DNA of 64,000 nt from positions 367,348 to 431,347 of the forward strand of contig JAGNLW010000002.1 of assembly GCA_017999365.1 (NCBI GenBank), in the 5' to 3' direction. Below the pieces are notes generated by a model. It did no database searches. It was not told where the DNA came from and worked only from the letters and a program-made list of their open reading frames with translations. This document shows, in pieces, positions 1 to 9,769 of the stretch (within the stretch, counting starts at the first letter, position 1; each line of letters starts with the position of its first letter). The position numbers and the translations under genes are program-made. This DNA is from Candidatus Aminicenantota bacterium. Lineage in GTDB: Bacteria > Acidobacteriota > Aminicenantia > Aminicenantales > Saccharicenantaceae.

Positions 1-168
1 GGCGCACATGTTGATGACCTTCTTGAGGGGCGAGCCGGCCGGGAACTCGACCTCGATGTCGGCCGCCTGGGGCGAGTGAATGAAGCGCTCCTGCTTGAAC
101 AGCCCCGCATCCTGGATGCCCTTGATCTGGGCCTGGTAGGTGCCGCGGATCTTGTCGCTGTAGGCCAC
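1..168 (-). CDS. Alpha-oxoamine synthase / glycine C-acetyltransferase-like enzyme (N-terminal 56 codons only)
   Basis: Partial gene that runs off the left edge. The 56 visible codons start at a GTG at 168, with an AGGGA ribosome binding site overlapping the stop codon of the acyl carrier protein gene upstream. The peptide contains GLFKQERFIHSPQAADIEVE followed by KKVINMCA, the typical N-terminus of PLP-dependent alpha-oxoamine synthases (2-amino-3-ketobutyrate CoA ligase, serine palmitoyltransferase, AONS), which normally continues into an NNYLG motif. A second, complete paralogue lies at 7095-8294. Because this copy directly follows a dedicated acyl carrier protein, condensation of an acyl-ACP with an amino acid is an attractive role, as for ACP-linked serine palmitoyltransferases. 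That is inference; the PLP lysine and substrate-binding region are outside the window. Confidence 0.8.
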   Translation of the reverse strand, partial: MAYSDKIRGTYQAQIKGIQDAGLFKQERFIHSPQAADIEVEFPAGSPLKKVINMCA

Positions 169-172
169 GGTC

Positions 173-430
173 TTATCCCTTCTTGGCCACGAAGCGCTCG
201 ACCAGGGAGACGATCTTGTTGACCGAGTCGAAGGCCTCGGGCGAGGCGTCCTCGTCGGGGATGGAGATGGCGTACCTGTTCTCGAGGAAGCGCTTGAGCG
301 AGACCATCGAGAACGAGTCGACGATGCCGCCCGAGATGAGGGGCGTGTCGTAGGTCAGCGGCTCGCTGTCGTCCTCGAGGTACTCCTTGGTGACGTAGTT
401 CAGGACGATGTCTTTGAGGTCTTCGGCCAT
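173..430 (-). CDS. Acyl carrier protein
   Basis: An 85-residue acidic four-helix carrier protein. The 4'-phosphopantetheine attachment site is the Ser39 of the motif GGIVDSFSMVSL, matching the D-S-[LMF] signature. An AAGGAG Shine-Dalgarno sequence lies 8 nt before the ATG. The sequence diverges from housekeeping AcpP (which has DSLD) and resembles specialised ACPs found next to acyl ligases or alpha-oxoamine synthases. It sits between an AcsA-type ligase and an alpha-oxoamine synthase, with a holo-ACP synthase upstream in the same operon. The set could therefore prime, load and use the carrier. Function as a carrier protein is near certain; the pathway is inferred. Confidence 0.92.
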   Translation of the reverse strand: MAEDLKDIVLNYVTKEYLEDDSEPLTYDTPLISGGIVDSFSMVSLKRFLENRYAISIPDEDASPEAFDSVNKIVSLVERFVAKKG

Positions 431-456
431 GGCGGGTCTCCTTCTTACTTGAAGTG

Positions 457-498
457 GGGGACACGTACCGAATTCGCGAGAATTCGGAACATGTCCCC
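457..498. repeat. Palindromic REP-like repeat, family A copy 1
   Basis: Inverted repeat with arms GGGGACACGTACCGAATTC and GAATTCGGAACATGTCCCC around a GCGA loop (one mismatched position in the arms). It sits between the ACP gene and the stop codon of the upstream ligase gene, touching that stop. The same outer motif GGGGACAYGTACC recurs at 12044-12074 and 27969-27997, and in variant form at 9651-9750. In the mRNA it would form a strong hairpin and might stabilise or partly terminate the transcript within this operon. Confidence 0.85.
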
Positions 499-499
499 G

Positions 500-2203
<1,704 letters not shown>

Positions 2204-2228
2204 GGGCGTTTTCACTCCGTTCGGGGGA

Positions 2229-2612
2229 TTAGGGGGCTTTCCTCTCGAGGACGACGACGGCGGAGGCGACGTCCTTGATATGGGTCAGCGAGACCTCCAT
2301 GGCGCCGATGCCGTGGGCCTCGCAGAACTCCTTGACCTTGCCGTGGACGACCAGGGTGGGCTTGCCCTGGGAGTTGTTGACGATCTCGATGTCGGAGAAC
2401 TTGTGGCCGCCCGTCCAGCCCGTGCCCATGGCCTTGAGGAAGGCCTCCTTGGCGGCGAACCGGGCGGCGAAGTGCTGGGCGGGGCGGTGCTTGGACTCGC
2501 AGTAGGCGATCTCGATCGGGGTGAAGAGCTTGGTCTTGAGGCTCTCCGTGCGGACGAGCTTCTCCTCGACCCGCTGGACCTCGATGATGTCCGTCCCGGC
2601 CCCGAAGATCAA
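2229..2612 (-). CDS. acpS: Holo-[acyl-carrier-protein] synthase
   Basis: A 127-residue 4'-phosphopantetheinyl transferase of the AcpS type, which moves the phosphopantetheine arm of CoA onto the serine of apo-ACP. The N-terminal GTDIIEVQRVE carries the Mg-binding Asp, and RFAAKEAFLKAMGTG matches the conserved F-A-x-K-E-A-x-x-K-A motif. The C-terminus has the typical SLTH strand. The start codon is TTG at 2612, with no better start nearby. It is the first gene after a consensus promoter and leads the acpS-acsA-ACP-oxoamine synthase operon. It may serve the adjacent ACP as well as the housekeeping one. Confidence 0.93.
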   Translation of the reverse strand: MIFGAGTDIIEVQRVEEKLVRTESLKTKLFTPIEIAYCESKHRPAQHFAARFAAKEAFLKAMGTGWTGGHKFSDIEIVNNSQGKPTLVVHGKVKEFCEAHGIGAMEVSLTHIKDVASAVVVLERKAP

Positions 2613-2665
2613 CGGCTTGTGAGCCTTTCGTCGGTAGAGTGTCAGACCTCGAAAAACGGACCCTT

Positions 2666-2693
2666 ATTATAGATAAGCGGGCCCAAAAGTCAA
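2666..2693 (-). promoter_or_regulatory. Sigma-70-type promoter of the acpS operon
   Basis: On the minus strand, TTGACT (2693-2688) and TATAAT (2671-2666) are separated by 16 bp. The predicted start near 2659 leaves a leader of about 47 nt before the TTG start of acpS. Confidence 0.75.
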
Positions 2694-2712
2694 AGCCGCC
2701 GCCCGGGCCGCC

Positions 2713-3099
2713 TCAAAGCCGCCCGATGGCCGCCCGGAGCTTCTCCCGGACCTCGAGGCCGATGGCGCCCAGGTCCTCGTTCTTGACCGCGGCCATGGAA
2801 GCCAGGGGGTCGATGGCCGCGGCCTCGACCCGGCCGGGGGCCAGCTCCTGGACGATGACCGAGCAGGGCAGCATGGTCCCGATCTTGTCCTCGGCCAGGA
2901 GGGCTTTGTGGGCGAAGGGCGCGTTGCAGGCCCCGAGGATCCGGTAGGGCCTGAAATCGACCCCGATCTTGTCCTTGAGGGTCTTGCGGACGTCGATCTC
3001 CGTCAGGACGCCGAATCCTTCCTTCTTCAACTCGGCCTTGACCCGTTCGACGGCCTCCTCGAACGGCGCCTCGAACGTCTTGGCGAAATAGTAGCTCAT
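2713..3099 (-). CDS. DUF302 family protein
   Basis: A 128-residue protein with the DUF302 fold: an N-terminal FEAPFEEAVERVKAELKKEGFGVLTEIDV stretch, then YRILGACNAPFAHKAL and a hydrophobic LPCSVIVQEL strand. The family is widespread and of unknown biochemical function. Conservation of the cysteines in GACNAP and LPCS has led to suggestions of a redox or metal-related role, not shown here. Its ATG lies 3 nt after the rubrerythrin stop, so the two are probably translationally coupled, in line with an oxidative-stress context. No signal peptide is seen. Confidence 0.9.
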   Translation of the reverse strand: MSYYFAKTFEAPFEEAVERVKAELKKEGFGVLTEIDVRKTLKDKIGVDFRPYRILGACNAPFAHKALLAEDKIGTMLPCSVIVQELAPGRVEAAAIDPLASMAAVKNEDLGAIGLEVREKLRAAIGRL

Positions 3100-3102
3100 G
3101 GC

Positions 3103-3681
3103 TCAGTAGTTCTCGGCCAGGATCTCGTAGTGGGCCTGGGGGTGCTGGCAGGCCGGGCAGACGGCCGGGGCCTCGGGGCCCTCGTGGACGTAGCCGCAGT
3201 TCCGGCAGTGCCACTTGACGGCGGCCGGGCGCTTGAAGACCTGGCCGGTCCCGACGTTGGCGGCCAGCTTCCGGTAGCGCTTCTCGTGGAATTCCTCCAC
3301 GTCGGCGATCTCCTTGAAGGACGCCGCGATCTCCGGGAAGCCCTCGGCCCGGGCCGTCTTCTCGAACCCGGCGTAGATGTCGCTCCACTCCATCTTCTCC
3401 CCGTCGGCCGCGGCCTCGAGGTTGGCCCGGGTGTCCCCGATGACGCCGGCCGGATAGGCGGCCGTGATCTCGACGTCGCCCCCCTCCAGGTGCTTGAAGA
3501 AGACCTTGGCGTGCTCCCGTTCGTTCTCGGCGGTCTCCAGGAAGATCGCGGCGATCTGCTCGAAGCCCGCCTTGCGGGCCGCGCCGGCGAAGTAGGTGTA
3601 GCGGTTGCGGGCCTGCGATTCGCCGGCGAAGGCCTTCAGCAGGTTCTTCTCGGTCTCGGTGCCCTTGATGGACTTGCTCAT
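3103..3681 (-). CDS. rbr: Rubrerythrin
   Basis: A 192-residue non-haem iron peroxidase that reduces hydrogen peroxide in the cytoplasm of anaerobes. The N-terminal ferritin-like four-helix domain (to about residue 140) shows the iron ligands in [23 protein letters not shown] and [13 protein letters not shown]. The C-terminal rubredoxin-like domain has two cysteine pairs, [10 protein letters not shown] and [14 protein letters not shown], which bind one Fe. The start has a good AAGGAGG sequence upstream. It lies 21 nt after the tricorn-like protease and is followed by a DUF302 gene. Together with the Fe-SOD at 19911 it points to an anaerobe or microaerophile that handles transient oxygen. Confidence 0.96.
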   Translation of the reverse strand: MSKSIKGTETEKNLLKAFAGESQARNRYTYFAGAARKAGFEQIAAIFLETAENEREHAKVFFKHLEGGDVEITAAYPAGVIGDTRANLEAAADGEKMEWSDIYAGFEKTARAEGFPEIAASFKEIADVEEFHEKRYRKLAANVGTGQVFKRPAAVKWHCRNCGYVHEGPEAPAVCPACQHPQAHYEILAENY

Positions 3682-3702
3682 TTCGTGTCCCTCCTTTTTT
3701 GG

Positions 3703-6700
3703 CTATTTCTTGGGATAGGCCGGCTTGGGGGCGAACTTCAGGGGGTTGGCCTGGACTTTCTCCATGATGACGGCGATGGCCTTCTCCAGCTGGAGGTCGC
3801 GGCCGGCCGCGGCCGAACCGGGGTCGTTGTCGACCAGGATGTCGGGGTCGGCGCCGTGGTTCTCGACCCACCAGGTCCCCTCCCGGCCGTAGAACGCGTT
3901 GTTGGACTGCTGGACGGAGCCGTTGTCGATGGTCGGCTGGGCGTTGAGGATGCCGACCAGGCCGCCCCAGGACGGCACGCCGACGACCGTGCCCAGCTTG
4001 CGGGCCTTGAAATGCTCGACGAAGGCCTCGCCGTCCGAGCCGTTGTTCTCGTTGGAGATGACGACGTAGTTGCCGTTGCCGGCCGAGCCGGGATAGCGGA
4101 ACGGGACCATGTTGCGGAGGTTGTTGTAGGCCACGAGCTGGCGCTCGAGCTTGTCGATGAGGAAGTACTCCGTCCAGCCGCCCGAATTGCGCCGGACGTC
4201 GATGATGACGCCCTCCTTGTAGCGGAAGGCGCGCCAGTACTTGTCGAACTCGCCGATGCCGCCGCCGCCCATGGCGTTGATGTGCATGTAGCCGACGCGG
4301 CCGCCGGTGGCCTTGTCGATGGCCTTGATGTTGCCGTCGATCCAGCGGAAGTAGCGGAGCTGCTGGTCGCTGCGGAGGGGCTCGACCTCGTAGGTCCGGG
4401 CCCCGGTCATCGAGGGTGCCGCGTTGACCGTCACGGCGATCTTCTTGCCGGGCGTCGTCTGCAGGAGCTTGAAGTAGTCGTCGCCGGCCTTGAGCGGCGC
4501 GCCGTTGACGGCCAGGAGGAAGTCGCCCTCCTTGATGGCGATATCGGGCCGGACGAGAGGGCCGCGGAGGTTGCGGTTGACGTCGGTCGGGCCGTAGATG
4601 CGGGCCAGCTTGTAGAGCCCGGTGGCCTTGTCGGGGGCGAGGTCGGCCCCGAGCAGGCCGGTGAAGACGGGCGAGGACGGCGCCGCGCCGGGGCCCATGT
4701 CGCCGCCGCCGATGTAGGTGTGGGAGACGCACAGCTCGCCGACCATCTGGGACAGGACCCAGTTCAGCTCGGCCCGCGACGACAGCTCGGGCAGGTAGGC
4801 CCGGTACTTTTCGCCCATGGCCTGCCAGTCGCGGCCGTGGAAGCCGGCATCGTAGAAGAAGTCGCGGTACCAGCGCCAGGCGTCGTCGAAGATCTGCCGC
4901 CATTCCTTCAGGAGCTCGACCCGGTAGACGAGGCCCGAGAGGTCGAGCTTGTCGCCGGCCGACTTAGCGGCGAAGGCCTTGTCGACGGCGGTGGTGAAGA
5001 GGTCCGCGTCGCGGCGGACGAGCAGGGTCCCGCCGTCGGGCGAGAGGGCGAAGTCGCGGACCTTGCCCTCGAGGACGGCCTCCTTGCGGGCGGCCGTGTC
5101 GAAGACGTGGAGCGACCACTTAGTCGCGCCCTGGGGCTTGGAGATGTCCTCGTAATCGTCCTCGGTAAAGGCGTCGACGGCCAGCCACAGGACTTTGCCC
5201 TTGCCGGCCTTGAGGTGGAAATAGTTGCCGGGCGGCACGGGGAGCGGGAAGGTCCGCTCGACGAGGCCCTCGGCGTCGATGCGGAACGGAGCGGGGGCGG
5301 CCTTCGGGTCGGCCTTCTCCCCCGGCTCGCCGGCGAACGGCGGGGCCTCGCCGGCCCGGAGCTGGACGGCCATGACCTGCTGCGGCGTCTGGTAGACGTG
5401 GTTGTCCTCGTAGAAGTCCATGAGCAGGTCGAAGTTGCGGCTCGAGACGTAGTAGAGGTAGTCGCCGTTGGCGTCGAAGGCCGGATAGAGGTTGTCGTAG
5501 AAATCGGTCGTCGCGGCGACCTTCTTGCCGGTCTCGATGTTGTAGAGGAAGATCTGGCTGTTGCGGTTGGCCTGGACGAAGCTGTAGGCGATCCACTTGG
5601 AGTCGGGCGACCAGACGTAATCGGCGATCTCCCAGGTGAACTCGTCGTTCTTCATCTGGTTGGAGGAATCGAACTTGACCGGCTTCTTCGTCGCCAGGTC
5701 GACCCAGAAGAGGGCATAGTCCTTGTCGCCGAACAGGATCTTCTTGCCGTCGGGCGACCACAGGAGCTTGTAGACGGTCCGGTCGAGCGTGGTCGTGATC
5801 GGAGTCCAGTCGCCGCCCGCGGCCGGCTGGGTGTAGAGCTGGTACCCGCCGCTCTTGTCGCTGAAGAAGGCCACCGTCTTGCCGTCGGGCGAGAGGGCGG
5901 GGTACATCTCGCGCGTCCCGGGGGTCCGGGACAGGTTGAGGGCCGGGCCGGAGCCGGTGGGAACGCGGAAGACGTCCCCGCGGGCGGCCAGGACGACGGC
6001 CTCGCCGCCGTTGGCGACGCCGGCCGTCTGGATGTAGTCGCGCGGGTTGATGACCCGGTCGCGCAGGGCCCAGCGGTCGGACGGGACCTTGACGGAGATG
6101 CGGGTATCGGCGCCGGAGGCGACGTCGAGGACGTGGAGGCGGCCGTCCTGGACGTAGACGATGGACTTGCCGTCCGTGTTCGGGAACATGACGTCGAAGT
6201 CGGCGTACTTCGTGACCGGGACGGCCTCCTTCGCGCCGAGCTTCTGGGTGTAGAGGTTGGAGATGCCGGTGCCGCGGTCGGAGACGAAATACATCAGTCC
6301 GCCGGCCCACATCGGGTAGCTGTTCTTGCCGACGTAGTCGGTCACGGGGGTGTAGGTCCTGGCCTGGGCGTCGTAGAGCCAGATGTCCTGGTACTGGCCG
6401 CCCTTGTAGCGCTTCCAGTAGTACTCCTCGTTGCCGCGGCGGCAGAACAGGAACTGGTGCTTTTCGGGGATGAAGCTGATGAGCACGCCGCGGTCGAGGG
6501 GCAGGCGGACGGGCGCCCCGCCCTTGACGCCGACGCTGTAGAGGTTGGCGTCGCGGCCGACGACATTCTCGAACATGGAGCGGAAGACGATCTCGGAGCC
6601 GTCGGGCGTCCAGGCCACGACCTGGGCCCCGCCGGGATTGTAGGTCAGGCGGGTCGGGGCGCCGCCCTCGGCGGGCATGAGGTAGACGGCCGCCGCGCCG

Positions 6701-6960
6701 TCGTAGGCGGCCGTGAAGGCCAGCCACCGGCCGTCGGGCGAGAACTTGGCGAAGTTCTCCGTCCCGGGGAAGGTCGTCAGGCGCGTGGCCGTGCCGCCTT
6801 TGGCCGGGGCCACCCACAGGTCGGACTCATAGGTGAAGGCGATCTTGTCGCCGGAGATGGTCGGGTAGGTGAAGAACCGGCCCTCGTCGGCGGCGAAGGC
6901 CGCGGCGGCGAGCAGGACGAAGAGGCCGAGGGCGAACAGGGCTTTCAGGGTTTTGGGCAT
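3703..6960 (-). CDS. Secreted tricorn-like protease (S41 family)
   Basis: A 1085-residue tricorn-protease homologue. The N-terminal MPKTLKALFALGLFVLLAAAAFA is a signal peptide, so the protein is periplasmic or exported, unlike archaeal cytosolic tricorn. Residues about 30-330 and 340-600 carry many SPDG-type TolB/PD40 beta-propeller repeats (e.g. FSPDGRWLAF, LSPDGKTVAF, WSPDSKWIAY). A helical C1 region follows, then a PDZ-like segment (KEGDFLLAVNGAPLKAGDDY) and the C2 catalytic domain. The SDG motif in NENNGSDGEAF places the nucleophile near Ser975, and VRRNSGGW forms part of the oxyanion region. It has an AAGGAGG site before its ATG. It probably trims peptides produced by other exported proteases such as the M16 pair at 36-39 kb. 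Confidence 0.93.
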   Translation of the reverse strand: MPKTLKALFALGLFVLLAAAAFAADEGRFFTYPTISGDKIAFTYESDLWVAPAKGGTATRLTTFPGTENFAKFSPDGRWLAFTAAYDGAAAVYLMPAEGGAPTRLTYNPGGAQVVAWTPDGSEIVFRSMFENVVGRDANLYSVGVKGGAPVRLPLDRGVLISFIPEKHQFLFCRRGNEEYYWKRYKGGQYQDIWLYDAQARTYTPVTDYVGKNSYPMWAGGLMYFVSDRGTGISNLYTQKLGAKEAVPVTKYADFDVMFPNTDGKSIVYVQDGRLHVLDVASGADTRISVKVPSDRWALRDRVINPRDYIQTAGVANGGEAVVLAARGDVFRVPTGSGPALNLSRTPGTREMYPALSPDGKTVAFFSDKSGGYQLYTQPAAGGDWTPITTTLDRTVYKLLWSPDGKKILFGDKDYALFWVDLATKKPVKFDSSNQMKNDEFTWEIADYVWSPDSKWIAYSFVQANRNSQIFLYNIETGKKVAATTDFYDNLYPAFDANGDYLYYVSSRNFDLLMDFYEDNHVYQTPQQVMAVQLRAGEAPPFAGEPGEKADPKAAPAPFRIDAEGLVERTFPLPVPPGNYFHLKAGKGKVLWLAVDAFTEDDYEDISKPQGATKWSLHVFDTAARKEAVLEGKVRDFALSPDGGTLLVRRDADLFTTAVDKAFAAKSAGDKLDLSGLVYRVELLKEWRQIFDDAWRWYRDFFYDAGFHGRDWQAMGEKYRAYLPELSSRAELNWVLSQMVGELCVSHTYIGGGDMGPGAAPSSPVFTGLLGADLAPDKATGLYKLARIYGPTDVNRNLRGPLVRPDIAIKEGDFLLAVNGAPLKAGDDYFKLLQTTPGKKIAVTVNAAPSMTGARTYEVEPLRSDQQLRYFRWIDGNIKAIDKATGGRVGYMHINAMGGGGIGEFDKYWRAFRYKEGVIIDVRRNSGGWTEYFLIDKLERQLVAYNNLRNMVPFRYPGSAGNGNYVVISNENNGSDGEAFVEHFKARKLGTVVGVPSWGGLVGILNAQPTIDNGSVQQSNNAFYGREGTWWVENHGADPDILVDNDPGSAAAGRDLQLEKAIAVIMEKVQANPLKFAPKPAYPKK

Positions 6961-7094
6961 CGCACTCCTCCTTGGACGCCGGGACCGGCCCCGGCTTTGC
7001 GGGACCCATCCAGAGTACGTGTTCCGGCCCGGTAAATCAAGCCGCCGCCGTGGATTTCAGGGGCGGCGGAAGGGCCCGGCGCCGCGGTCCGGAG

Positions 7095-8294
7095 CTAGAT
7101 CGCGCCCAGCTTCTGGCCGACCTTGCGGAACTTGTCCAGGGCGAACTCGATCTGCTCGGTCGAATGGGCCGCGCTGAGCTGGACCCGGATGCGGGCTTTG
7201 CCGACCGGGACGATCGGGTAGCTGAAGCCGATGACGTAGACGCCCTCCTCGAGGAGGGCGGCCGAGAAGTCCTGGCTCAGCCGGGCGTCGTCGGGCAGGT
7301 GCCCGAACAGGACCGGGACGATGGGGTGGATGCCGGGGACGATGCGGAAGCCGGCCCGTTCCATGCCTTCGCGGAAGAGACGGGTGTTGGCCATGAGCTT
7401 CTCGCGCAGCTCGCCCGACTCGCCGAGGATCTTGAGGACCTCGACGGTGGCGCCGGTGATGGCCGGGGAGAGGGAATTGGAGAACAGGTAGGGGCGCGAG
7501 CGCTGGCGCAGGAACTCGACGATCTCGCGGCGGCCGGCGACGCAGCCCCCGGAGGCCCCGCCGAGGGCCTTGCCGAAGGTCGTGACGACGAGGTCGACCC
7601 GGTCCATGCAGCCGCAGTGCTCGTGCGTGCCGCGGCCGGTCGGGCCGATGAAGCCCGTGGCGTGGGAGTCGTCGACGAGGACCAGGGCCTCGTATCGGTC
7701 GGCCAGGTCGCAGATCCTGTCGACCTGGGCGATGATGCCGTCCATGGAGAAGACGCCGTCGGTGACGATGAGCTTGAACTTGGCCTCCCGGGCCTGGACG
7801 AGCTGGTCCTCGAGGTCGTCCATGTCGTTGTTGCGGTAGACGTAGCGCTTGGCCTTGGCCAGGCGGACGCCGTCGATGATGGAGGCGTGGTTGAGCTCGT
7901 CGGAGATGATGGCGCACTTCTCGTCGAGCAGGGGCTCGAAGACGCCGCCGTTGGCGTCGAAGGCCGAGGAATAGAGGAGGACGTCGTCCGTGCCCAGGAA
8001 CTCGGCCAGGCGGCGCTCGAGGTCCCGGTGGACGCGCTGAGTGCCGCAGATGAAGCGGACCGAGGCCAGGCCGAAGCCCCAGCGGAAGAAGGCGTAATTG
8101 GCGGCGGCCATGACCCGGGGGTCGTTGCAGAAGCCGAGGTAGTTGTTGGCGCAGAAGTTGAGGACTTTGGCCCCGGACTCCGTCCGGATCTCGACGCCCT
8201 GGGGCGTCTCGAGGACGCGCTCCTTCTTATAGAGGCCGCGGGCCCGGATGTCGTCGAGTTGGGCGGCCAGGTGCTCTTTGAAACGTCCGTACAT
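7095..8294 (-). CDS. kbl: Glycine C-acetyltransferase (2-amino-3-ketobutyrate CoA ligase)
   Basis: A complete 399-residue PLP enzyme of the alpha-oxoamine synthase family. It interconverts 2-amino-3-oxobutyrate plus CoA with glycine plus acetyl-CoA in threonine degradation. Diagnostic segments are ERVLETPQGVEI, VLNFCANNYLG, DELNHASIIDGVRL, VDDSHATGF and the PLP lysine in TTFGKALGGASGG. Length and N-terminus match E. coli Kbl closely, better than those of the partial paralogue at 1-168. No threonine dehydrogenase (tdh) is adjacent, so the partner enzyme must be elsewhere. It has its own -10 element about 30 bp upstream. Confidence 0.93.
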   Translation of the reverse strand: MYGRFKEHLAAQLDDIRARGLYKKERVLETPQGVEIRTESGAKVLNFCANNYLGFCNDPRVMAAANYAFFRWGFGLASVRFICGTQRVHRDLERRLAEFLGTDDVLLYSSAFDANGGVFEPLLDEKCAIISDELNHASIIDGVRLAKAKRYVYRNNDMDDLEDQLVQAREAKFKLIVTDGVFSMDGIIAQVDRICDLADRYEALVLVDDSHATGFIGPTGRGTHEHCGCMDRVDLVVTTFGKALGGASGGCVAGRREIVEFLRQRSRPYLFSNSLSPAITGATVEVLKILGESGELREKLMANTRLFREGMERAGFRIVPGIHPIVPVLFGHLPDDARLSQDFSAALLEEGVYVIGFSYPIVPVGKARIRVQLSAAHSTEQIEFALDKFRKVGQKLGAI

Positions 8295-8324
8295 GAGTTC
8301 TCTCCGTCGGCGAAGGCCGGGGAT

Positions 8325-8352
8325 ATTATAGGGGCCGGGGCCGGAAAAGCAA
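8325..8352 (-). promoter_or_regulatory. Probable promoter of kbl
   Basis: A perfect TATAAT (8330-8325, minus strand) lies 31 bp before the kbl start, with a poor TTGCTT -35 at 16 bp spacing. It overlaps the end of the upstream SnoaL-like gene region. Confidence 0.5.
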
Positions 8353-8359
8353 GGAGCGG

Positions 8360-8758
8360 TCAGCCCTCGCCGCGGGCGGGTCGATCGGGGACGATCTCCG
8401 TGGACTGGGAGAATAGGTAGCGCCAGCGCCCGTCCCGGCGGAGGAAGATGTCGACGAAGCGGACCCGGTGGCGGAACTCCGTCCGGTCGAAGCGGCCGCC
8501 GATGGAGCCCAGGCCGGTCAGGATGCCGACGTCGCCCAAAACCTCGACGGCGAGGTCCTCGACCTCGAATATGTCGAGGCGTACGCCGTCCGGCCCGAAA
8601 GCCTCGAGCACGGCTTCGCGACCTTCGACCTCGCCACGGAGCGAATGGGAGCGGAAATCCTCGGCGTAGAGCGCGCGGAGGGCCTCCGTGTCGCCGGCGA
8701 GCAGGGCGTCGCGGACGGCCATGAACGCGGCGAGCAGGCTATCTCGATCGGCGTCCAT
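8360..8758 (-). CDS. SnoaL-like/DUF4440 (NTF2-fold) protein
   Basis: A 132-residue cytoplasmic protein with the NTF2-like cone fold pattern: an N-terminal helix (LLAAFMAVRDALLAGDTEAL), RALYAEDFRSHSLRGEVEGREAVLEAF, and C-terminal strands ending RWRYLFSQSTEIV. These features match the nuclear transport factor 2/SnoaL/DUF4440 superfamily, whose members bind small hydrophobic ligands or act as ketosteroid-isomerase-like enzymes. No catalytic assignment can be made. A GGAGGAG site precedes the ATG. It sits between an SDR and kbl on the same strand but with independent-looking spacing. Confidence 0.82.
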   Translation of the reverse strand: MDADRDSLLAAFMAVRDALLAGDTEALRALYAEDFRSHSLRGEVEGREAVLEAFGPDGVRLDIFEVEDLAVEVLGDVGILTGLGSIGGRFDRTEFRHRVRFVDIFLRRDGRWRYLFSQSTEIVPDRPARGEG

Positions 8759-8817
8759 GGCGGCGCGTCTCCTCCGCGGGCATCATAGCATATCCGGTCG
8801 CGCCGGCGATCGAAGCC

Positions 8818-9588
8818 TCATTTCCGGTGGACGACGGACGTCGAAGCCTGGGCCGTGGGCCAGATGACGACATCGCTGACGTTGACGTGGAGGGGCCGGG
8901 TGGCGCACCAGACGATGGCGTCGGCGATGTCGTCCGCGGCGAGGGGCGTCAGGCCCTGGTAGACCTTGGCGGCCCGTTCGGCGTCGCCGTGGAAGCGGAC
9001 CAGGCTGAACTCGGTCTCGACCATGCCGGGCGCGACCTCGCTGACCCGGACGGGCGTGCCGCTGAGGTCGAGGCGCAGCCCCTTGGTCAGGGCCCGGACG
9101 GCGAACTTGGTGGCGCAGTAGGCGTTGCCGGCCGGATAGACCTCGAGGCCGGCGACGGAGCCGACGTTGATGACGTGGCCGCGGCCGCGCTCGATCATGC
9201 CGGGCAGGACGGCCCGGGTGACGTAGAGCAGGCCTTTGACGTTGGTGTCGATCATCTCCTCCCAGTCGCCGACGAGCCCGCCCGGCAGCTTGTCGAGGCC
9301 GCGGCTCAGGCCGGCGTTGTTGACCAGGACGTCGACGGCCCGCCAATCGGGCGGAAGGGCGGCCATGGCCGTGTCGACGGCGGCCCGGTCGCGGACATCC
9401 AATCCGAAGTAAAGGACGGGGACCCGGCGTTCGGTCTCGAGCCTGCGGGCCAGGGATTCCAGGCGGTCGGTCCGGCGCGCGCACATCAGGACGCGGGCAC
9501 CGAGCCCGGCGAAGGCCTCGGCCGTGGCTTGTCCGATGCCGGAGCTGGCGCCGGTGACGAAAACGATCTTGTCCTTCAATGACAGCAT
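8818..9588 (-). CDS. Short-chain dehydrogenase/reductase
   Basis: A 256-residue classical SDR. The Rossmann NAD(P) motif is VTGASSGIGQATAEAF (from about residue 11), NNAG is present near residue 90, and the active-site set is Ser in INVGSVAG plus YCATK. The sequence following strand 2 (CARRTDRLESLARRL) contains an arginine pair, which favours NADPH. It resembles YdfG-like serine/3-hydroxy acid dehydrogenases (SDR family NAD(P)-dependent oxidoreductase), but the substrate cannot be fixed from sequence. The gene appears monocistronic and ends 59 bp before the SnoaL-like gene. Confidence 0.9.
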   Translation of the reverse strand: MLSLKDKIVFVTGASSGIGQATAEAFAGLGARVLMCARRTDRLESLARRLETERRVPVLYFGLDVRDRAAVDTAMAALPPDWRAVDVLVNNAGLSRGLDKLPGGLVGDWEEMIDTNVKGLLYVTRAVLPGMIERGRGHVINVGSVAGLEVYPAGNAYCATKFAVRALTKGLRLDLSGTPVRVSEVAPGMVETEFSLVRFHGDAERAAKVYQGLTPLAADDIADAIVWCATRPLHVNVSDVVIWPTAQASTSVVHRK

Positions 9589-9650
9589 CTCTCTCTCCTA
9601 TGACGAGGCCTAAGCATAGGAGCCGGGGCGGCCCAAGTCAAGCCGCCGAT

Positions 9651-9750
9651 AATGGGGGACATGATACCCGTTCCCACTTGTCGAGACGGGGCGGACGGGG
9701 AGACGGGTCTGGGAGCGGATAAATAGGAAACAGGTATCATGTCCCCCATT
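9651..9750. repeat. Long palindromic element, family A variant (copy 2)
   Basis: Perfect 18-bp terminal inverted repeat, AATGGGGGACATGATACC at 9651-9668 and its complement at 9733-9750, enclosing 64 bp with weaker internal symmetry. The outer motif GGGGACATGATACC is a variant of the GGGGACAYGTACC core in the three short copies. It fills the gap between the divergent SDR and menA genes. The layout resembles REP/BIME elements mobilised by REP-associated tyrosine transposases, but no such transposase is in the window. Confidence 0.85.
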
Positions 9751-9769
9751 TTCATGCTATAAAACGGCC

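Noticed and set aside
2908..7035. 1375-codon open frame on the plus strand opposite rubrerythrin and the tricorn-like protease
   Set aside because: Low-complexity Val/Asp/Gly-rich translation, no family motifs, antisense to well-recognised genes; a by-product of high GC3.
9651..9750. CRISPR-like or insertion-sequence interpretation of the palindrome
   Set aside because: A single inverted pair with no regular spacers, no transposase and no target duplication that could be identified.
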